A DNA stretch of 28,518 nt from an uncultured Limosilactobacillus sp. (GTDB taxonomy: Bacteria; Bacillota; Bacilli; Lactobacillales; Lactobacillaceae), in the NCBI RefSeq assembly GCF_934202235.1, contig NZ_CAKPXS010000019.1, forward strand, positions 1-28,518, in the 5' to 3' direction. This document shows positions 24,537 through 28,518 of this stretch, one piece after another. Made by a program: the position numbers and the translations under genes. Each line of letters starts with the position of its first letter. Positions within the stretch are counted from its first letter, which is position 1. Below the pieces are notes generated by a model that was given only the letters and a program-made list of their open reading frames with translations, searched no databases and was not told the DNA's origin.

Positions 24537-24663
24537 CCTTCGTTAACTATTCATGGTTTAGTCATCAGATCAATATCTTTGTCATTATAACATAGGCATT
24601 TAGCCAATTAACAGTCATACTATACAACTTTCTGCCGGAAAGCACAGCGTTAATTAACGAAGG
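24537..24663. repeat. Distant inverted repeat flanking the mreB promoter
   Basis: CCTTCGTTAA (24537-24546) is repeated in inverted form as TTAACGAAGG (24654-24663). The right copy overlaps a perfect 12-bp palindrome CGTTAATTAACG (24648-24659). The left copy lies at the mreB ribosome site. Confidence 0.4.
24584..24592 (-). promoter_or_regulatory. Extended -10 promoter of mreB
   Basis: The minus strand reads TGTTATAAT, a TG-N-TATAAT with a perfect -10 hexamer. No good -35 is visible. The predicted 5' UTR is about 50 nt. Confidence 0.75.
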
Positions 24664-24678
24664 TAAGCAAATCTTAAA

Positions 24679-25305
24679 CTATCCCGCGACATCGCCACTA
24701 TTTTCCACTTCCCGCATCGAGTAGTAGTCACGGTGGCCCGTAATTAGACAGTCGAGTAGTTGCAAGCCGACAATTGAGCAAGCAGTTTCCAAGCGCTTCA
24801 TTAACTTCAGGTCACAATTTGACGGCGTCGGTTGTCCACTAGGGTGATTATGCACCATCACTAATCCATGAGCACCGTTTTTTAAGGCATAACGTAAAAT
24901 CTCTTCCGGGTAAACATGGCATTCCGCCTGACCACCCTTAAAAAGGGTCTCCAGGGTAATAATCTCGTTATGAACGTCAGTACAGGCAATGACAACCGTT
25001 TCACAAGTTTCGCTGGCCAACCGATCCACCATTGCTTTTCCCAGGGCACTACTTGAATAGGCGGTCCCGTAACTAATGGGCTGACTGGTCAACGCTAATT
25101 GGCCAAGCCGCATCGCGGCCAAGAGCGATCCCAACCGTCCTTTTGATTCCATCAGCAATTCACTTTCTGCCTCTAAGCTCAGCCGTTGGAAGTCCCCTGG
25201 TGTTGGACAACGCTTGATAAATATTTCCCTTAACTGGTCAGCATTATCAACGTCCTGGAGAGCCGCAGTCAGCAATTGGTAAAACGTGGTCGTTTGTTCG
25301 TTCAT
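24679..25305 (-). CDS. radC: RadC-family JAB/MPN-domain protein
   Basis: Named for an old repair phenotype; true function uncertain. The C-terminal JAMM metal-binding motif is complete: HNHPSGQPTPSNCD, with His152, His154 and Asp165, and an upstream Glu in HNEIITLETLF. The N-terminal UPF0758 helix-hairpin-helix region is shorter and more divergent than usual. Length 208 residues, against roughly 220-230. I chose the ATG at 25305 (MNEQTTTFYQLL), 10 nt after GGGAGG, instead of 25326, which would lie upstream of that site. The same GGGAGG is the 3' arm of a hairpin, so translation may be restrained. It lies between folC and mreB, a common Lactobacillaceae arrangement. Confidence 0.92.
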   Translation of the reverse strand: MNEQTTTFYQLLTAALQDVDNADQLREIFIKRCPTPGDFQRLSLEAESELLMESKGRLGSLLAAMRLGQLALTSQPISYGTAYSSSALGKAMVDRLASETCETVVIACTDVHNEIITLETLFKGGQAECHVYPEEILRYALKNGAHGLVMVHNHPSGQPTPSNCDLKLMKRLETACSIVGLQLLDCLITGHRDYYSMREVENSGDVAG

Positions 25306-25311
25306 CAAATA

Positions 25312-25343
25312 AAACCTCCCTGCCAATTAAGTACGGGAGGTTT
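25312..25343 (-). terminator. Hairpin at folC-radC junction containing the radC ribosome site
   Basis: On the minus strand AAACCTCCC (25335-25343) pairs perfectly with GGGAGGTTT (25312-25320) across a 14-nt loop, followed by TATTTG. It begins 12 bp after the folC stop. The 3' arm contains the whole GGGAGG Shine-Dalgarno of radC. It may be a weak terminator, a translational block, or both. Confidence 0.65.
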
Positions 25344-25355
25344 ACCCGTTTCGGA

Positions 25356-26678
25356 CTAATCCATCATCAAGTGGCGGACATCAGAAATAAAGTACAGTGA
25401 GCCGGTAATAATCAACACATCGTCTGCCGAAAGTTGGTGGGCAATCCCTGCAAAGGCTGTTTGCCAATCGGCCACCTCTTGGACCGGATAACGAGTCCGT
25501 AGTTGCGCTAAGGTCGCGGTAAGGTCCGCACTGGGCCGCTGCTTGCCTGGACCAGCAAAGCGGGTCGCAGTCAAATGCACGTTGGGCAGGGCAGCCAATT
25601 CACCTAGCATGGCTTCATACTGCTTATCTGCCAGGATGGCTACCAGCAGGTAAACATCCCTGTCAGCAAAATCGTCCCGAATCGTCTGGCACAGTGCCTG
25701 GATGCCCGGCAAATTATGCGCACCATCCAAAATAACCGTTGGCGATGAATTAACCAACTCCATCCGTCCTGGCCAGTGCGTCGCCGCTAATCCCTGAGCC
25801 ACCGAACGTTTATCCACGGGTAAGCCCAGCGCGGTCAACGCCAGACGAGCGAGAGTAATGGCCACCCCAGCGTTTCCCACCTGGTAATCTCCAGCCAACG
25901 ATAAGGTCACTTTGGGAAGTACCAACTCATCACTTTGGTAGCTAATTACTGGAAATAGCGCCCCGTCCTGAAGGCTGTTGACAACAAAGTCAACCCCGGC
26001 ACACAGTAGCGGCACCTGGTGATCATCGGCTGCTTGCTCCACCACCGCCATTGCCGTTACGGGTAGCTTGCCTACCACCATTGGCCGCCCACTTTTCATT
26101 ATCCCCGCTTTTTGGCGAGCAATGTCCGCGAGCGTCGGTCCCAGGTATTTCATGTGATCATAGCCGACACTGGTAATTGCCGTCGCTAACGGGTCAGCAA
26201 TGACGTTTGTCGAATCATAAGTCCCGCCAATGCCCACTTCTAAGATCACCACGTCGGGATGGACTTCAGCAAAGTAGCAGAACATAATGGCAGTATCAAT
26301 TTCAAATTCAGTGGGGCCACCGCTAGGAAGTTGCTGATCTAATAAATCGACCACCGTGGCCACCCGGGACGTAATCCTAACGAGATCGTCATCGCTAATG
26401 GGGCGGCCATCAAGTTCAATGCGCTCGTTGAAACGGGTAATAAAGGGCGAAGTAAATGTCCCGACAGACAGCCCGTGAGCCAGCAAAATTTCTCTCGTCA
26501 TCGCTACTACAGACCCCTTGCCGTTAGTCCCGGTGACGTGCAGGTAACGGAGTTGGTCCTGGGGATTGCCAAGTTTTTTTAAGAAGACCCGCATTCGCTC
26601 CAGTGTCGGAATCTTTTTAAACTTCGTTCGCCCATGGATGAAGGCGAGCGCTTGTTGGTAGTTATTGATTATCGTCAT
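25356..26678 (-). CDS. folC: Folylpolyglutamate synthase / dihydrofolate synthase
   Basis: Mur-ligase-family enzyme that adds glutamate to folates (and, in bifunctional forms, to dihydropteroate). The P-loop GTNGKGS is at 50-56. The substrate-loop sequence TSPFITRFNERI follows, then GGTYDSTN, SVGYDHMKYLG and, in the C-terminal domain, ILDGAHNLPG. Length 440 residues, normal for the family. The frame reaches 26726, but the ATG at 26678 has GAGGTG 7-8 nt upstream, and a promoter (26698-26726) lies within the extended part. Divergently transcribed from the T-box/NhaC unit. It is followed by the hairpin that overlaps the radC ribosome site. Confidence 0.95.
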   Translation of the reverse strand: MTIINNYQQALAFIHGRTKFKKIPTLERMRVFLKKLGNPQDQLRYLHVTGTNGKGSVVAMTREILLAHGLSVGTFTSPFITRFNERIELDGRPISDDDLVRITSRVATVVDLLDQQLPSGGPTEFEIDTAIMFCYFAEVHPDVVILEVGIGGTYDSTNVIADPLATAITSVGYDHMKYLGPTLADIARQKAGIMKSGRPMVVGKLPVTAMAVVEQAADDHQVPLLCAGVDFVVNSLQDGALFPVISYQSDELVLPKVTLSLAGDYQVGNAGVAITLARLALTALGLPVDKRSVAQGLAATHWPGRMELVNSSPTVILDGAHNLPGIQALCQTIRDDFADRDVYLLVAILADKQYEAMLGELAALPNVHLTATRFAGPGKQRPSADLTATLAQLRTRYPVQEVADWQTAFAGIAHQLSADDVLIITGSLYFISDVRHLMMD

Positions 26679-26697
26679 TTCAAAACACCTCAATGGT

Positions 26698-26726
26698 ATT
26701 ATCGCGGTCCCGTTCCCTGGACTCAA
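26698..26726 (-). promoter_or_regulatory. Promoter of folC
   Basis: Minus-strand -35 TTGAGT (26721-26726), a 17-bp spacer, and -10 GATAAT (26698-26703). It would give an unusually short 5' UTR beginning at about the Shine-Dalgarno. Confidence 0.5.
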
Positions 26727-26764
26727 GTTATTTAAAAAATTCTCATTGTTTTTTAATTTTGCTG

Positions 26765-26793
26765 TTGACGACTAACTGCTTTTACGGTATTAT
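26765..26793 (+). promoter_or_regulatory. Promoter of the T-box / NhaC-family transporter unit
   Basis: TTGACG (26765-26770), a 17-bp spacer, and TATTAT (26788-26793). Transcription would begin near 26800, just before the T-box stem I. An AT-rich stretch lies between this promoter and the divergent folC promoter. Confidence 0.8.
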
Positions 26794-26799
26794 TTCATC

Positions 26800-27018
26800 A
26801 ATCAATTTCGTCGAAGTAGTAACGAGCGTTCAGCGTAAGAGAGTCAGCGGCCGGTGAAAGCTGATCAGGCGCCCGCTACGAAATACCGTGACGATCATGT
26901 TGATTCGGTTGTGATCGGGCCCGTTATCTTCCGGTAAGAGTTGGCGGTATAGCCGTCAGTCGGGTGGTACCACGGTATTGATCGTCCCGTCAGTCGCATT
27001 GCGATTGGCGGTTTTTTT
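26800..27018 (+). promoter_or_regulatory. T-box riboswitch, probable tyrosine specificity
   Basis: Canonical leader of about 220 nt. Stem I has an AGTA element (26815-26818), GAGAGT, and the distal GGTGAAAGCTG. Helix TCGTC (26808-26812) pairs with GACGA (26890-26894). The opposite side of the specifier loop reads GAAATACC; the TAC at 26884-26886 is my best specifier, i.e. tyrosine. The T-box core CGGGTGGTACCACGG is at 26961-26975, followed by CGTCCCG of the antiterminator. The terminator is 26987-26997 paired with 27001-27011. Gene class and known Tyr T-box regulons agree, but ATA (Ile) or ACC (Thr) cannot be excluded by eye. Confidence 0.9.
26987..27018 (+). terminator. T-box terminator hairpin
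   Basis: CCGTCAGTCGC pairs with GCGATTGGCGG (11 bp including two G-U pairs) around an ATT loop, followed by seven T. It competes with the antiterminator formed by the T-box core and CGTCCCG. Confidence 0.93.
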
Positions 27019-27037
27019 ATTGTGAGGAGGAAGGAAC

Positions 27038-28414
27038 ATGAAAAAAATTAGTTTTACGGAAGCTGTAATTGTCTTATTGCTGATGCTGGTTATTTTAGGA
27101 ACATCCGTGATTCACCTCGGCTTAAGTCCGCAGATCCCGGTCTTATTCACAGTCGGTTTAATTGTCTTCTGGGCTAAGATTCGCGGCACCAGTTGGGATG
27201 ATATTCATGATGGTATCAAAGACGGGATCGCCACAGCAATCATCCCAATCTTTATTTTCCTGCTCATCGGTGCACTGATCGCCGTTTGGATCAAGGCGGG
27301 GATTATTCCCAGCATCATGGTTCTTGGTTTTAAACTAATCAGTGGTAGCTTCTTTGTCCCGTCAGTATTCATTGTTTGTTCATTAATCGGGGTGTCCATC
27401 GGGAGCGGCTTTACTACGATTTCTACCATTGGGATTGCCCTCTTGGGGATGGGGATTACAATGCACGTCAATGCGGCCCTAGTAGCCGGTGCCATTTTAT
27501 CGGGAGCCATCTTTGGTGATAAGATGTCGCCACTGTCTGATTCGACTAACTTGGCATCAGCTGTTGCCGGTAGTGACCTGTTTAAGCACATCAAAAATAT
27601 GATGTGGACAACGATCCCCGCCTGGACGATCTCCCTCATCTTATTTTGGATTCTGGGTGGTCATCACGAGTCACTAGCTGCTAACCACGTGGCGAAAACA
27701 GTGGCAGTCTTAACTCATTCCTTCACCATTAGCTGGTGGGCCGCCTTACCGATCGTGCTGATGTTTGTCTGCGCCTGGTTAAAGGTTCCCGCTATCCCGA
27801 CATTATTCATCAACATTTTTACTGCTGTCGTGATGATCTTTGCTAATCAGCCGCACTACTCACTGAAGGCCCTCGTCAACCTAATTACTAATGGTTTCGT
27901 TGCTCATACTAGCGACTCCTCAGTCAATGCCCTCCTCAGCCGTGGTGGCATTTCTAGCATGATGGGAACGGTCAGCCTGATCGTGATGACCCTTTCGCTG
28001 GGAGGGTTGCTGATGAAGTTCCACGTTATTCAAACGGCCCTCAACCCATTAATTAAACACCTAATGAACCCTGGCCGCTTAATCACGGCGACGATTTTGT
28101 CAGGGATTGGTGTTAACATCTTTATTGGTGAACAATACCTTTCTGTTATCCTTCCCGGCCGGGCCTTTAAAGAACCGTTCTTCAAGTTGGGGCTCGACCC
28201 GCTGGCGCTTTCCCGGGTGCTTGAAGACGGGGGCTCGGTAATTAACTACCTCATTCCCTGGGGCGTCGCCGGTTCCTTCGCAGCGGCAACCCTGAGCGTC
28301 CCCGTGCTTCACTTCTTACCATTCACCTTCTTTAGCCTCCTTTCACCGCTGTTCTCCATTGCCAGTGGATGGACCGGAATTGGCCTGAAGTGGGCTCACC
28401 AGCCAAACAAATAA
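27038..28414 (+). CDS. NhaC-family antiporter-like transporter, probable tyrosine transporter
   Basis: Polytopic membrane protein of 458 residues with about 11-12 hydrophobic segments. The NhaC-family hallmark GDKMSPLSDSTNLA lies in a central loop, after repeated Gly/Ser/Thr-rich segments (SIGSGFTTISTIGIALLG). The annotated family activity is Na+/H+ antiport, but amino-acid T-box control points to amino-acid transport. From memory of comparative T-box studies, NhaC-type (YheL) genes with tyrosine T-boxes have been predicted to be tyrosine transporters. The ATG has AGGAGGAAGG upstream. It is the only plus-strand gene here. No clear intrinsic terminator is visible in the 104 bases after it. Confidence 0.88.
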   Translation: MKKISFTEAVIVLLLMLVILGTSVIHLGLSPQIPVLFTVGLIVFWAKIRGTSWDDIHDGIKDGIATAIIPIFIFLLIGALIAVWIKAGIIPSIMVLGFKLISGSFFVPSVFIVCSLIGVSIGSGFTTISTIGIALLGMGITMHVNAALVAGAILSGAIFGDKMSPLSDSTNLASAVAGSDLFKHIKNMMWTTIPAWTISLILFWILGGHHESLAANHVAKTVAVLTHSFTISWWAALPIVLMFVCAWLKVPAIPTLFINIFTAVVMIFANQPHYSLKALVNLITNGFVAHTSDSSVNALLSRGGISSMMGTVSLIVMTLSLGGLLMKFHVIQTALNPLIKHLMNPGRLITATILSGIGVNIFIGEQYLSVILPGRAFKEPFFKLGLDPLALSRVLEDGGSVINYLIPWGVAGSFAAATLSVPVLHFLPFTFFSLLSPLFSIASGWTGIGLKWAHQPNK

Positions 28415-28500
28415 TAAGTAAACAAAAAACCGTCAGCACCCGGCACTATTGCCCGTCAAGTATACAGTTCAAATAGAAAAATAGTTTACGCGGCTTGAGT

Positions 28501-28515
28501 GCGGAATTTTTCCGC
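28501..28515. other. Small perfect hairpin at the window edge
   Basis: GCGGAA pairs with TTCCGC around a TTT loop. It lies in the intergenic region after the transporter. Its role cannot be judged because the window ends 3 bases later. Confidence 0.3.
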
Positions 28516-28518
28516 GGT

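Noticed and set aside
28415..28518. Possible terminator after the NhaC-family gene
   Set aside because: Only weak 3-4 bp pairings near an A/T run (28425-28460); I could not build a convincing stem followed by T's.
1..28518. Mobile element, prophage, CRISPR or defence island
   Set aside because: All genes are conserved housekeeping genes in a familiar order; I saw no transposase, integrase, direct-repeat array or composition break.

Overview
The window is a nearly continuous block of core chromosomal genes from a low-to-mid GC Gram-positive of the Lactobacillaceae type. A Limosilactobacillus-like genome is my best guess from protein flavour, base composition near 50% GC by eye, and gene order. 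All convincing genes lie on the minus strand except the last, an NhaC-family transporter at 27038-28414. I see no prophage, insertion sequence, CRISPR array, tRNA or rRNA gene.

In minus-strand transcription order (right to left) the layout is: folC and radC (26678-24679); the cell-shape genes mreB, mreC and mreD (24525-22001); a pair of M16-family peptidase-like genes (21832-19312); rodZ and pgsA (19147-17424); a phosphoribosyltransferase gene (17282-16719); cinA and recA (16634-14230); RNase Y (14063-12504); mutS and mutL (12427-7806); ruvA and ruvB (7624-5988); yajC (5882-5478); a DHH nano-RNase gene and a DEAD-box helicase gene (5363-3002); and alaS (2747-93). This is the Firmicutes cluster around recA, rny and mutSL joined to mreBCD and alaS. 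Themes are DNA repair and recombination (RecA, MutSL, RuvAB), RNA turnover (RNase Y, NrnA-like, CshB-like), envelope and shape (MreBCD, RodZ, PgsA, YajC), and folate and alanyl-tRNA synthesis.

Regulation can be read at several points. LexA-type boxes lie in front of recA and ruvAB. T-box leaders lie in front of alaS (minus strand) and the NhaC-type gene (plus strand). Strong sigma-A-type promoters precede rny, alaS, the M16 pair and the T-box/NhaC unit, and a good one precedes recA. Intrinsic terminator hairpins separate most transcription units. Several starts were moved from the longest reading frame to the codon with a proper Shine-Dalgarno sequence. This gives TTG starts for recA, mutS, mreB and yajC, and GTG starts for pgsA and the phosphoribosyltransferase.

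I did not find an obviously new multi-gene system. The items most worth checking are regulatory: a hairpin that both looks like the folC terminator and buries the radC ribosome binding site; the short, atypical alanine T-box leader; the probable tyrosine T-box on the NhaC-family transporter; overlapping dyads at the rodZ promoter; and the strong hairpin directly before mutS with almost no room for a promoter.
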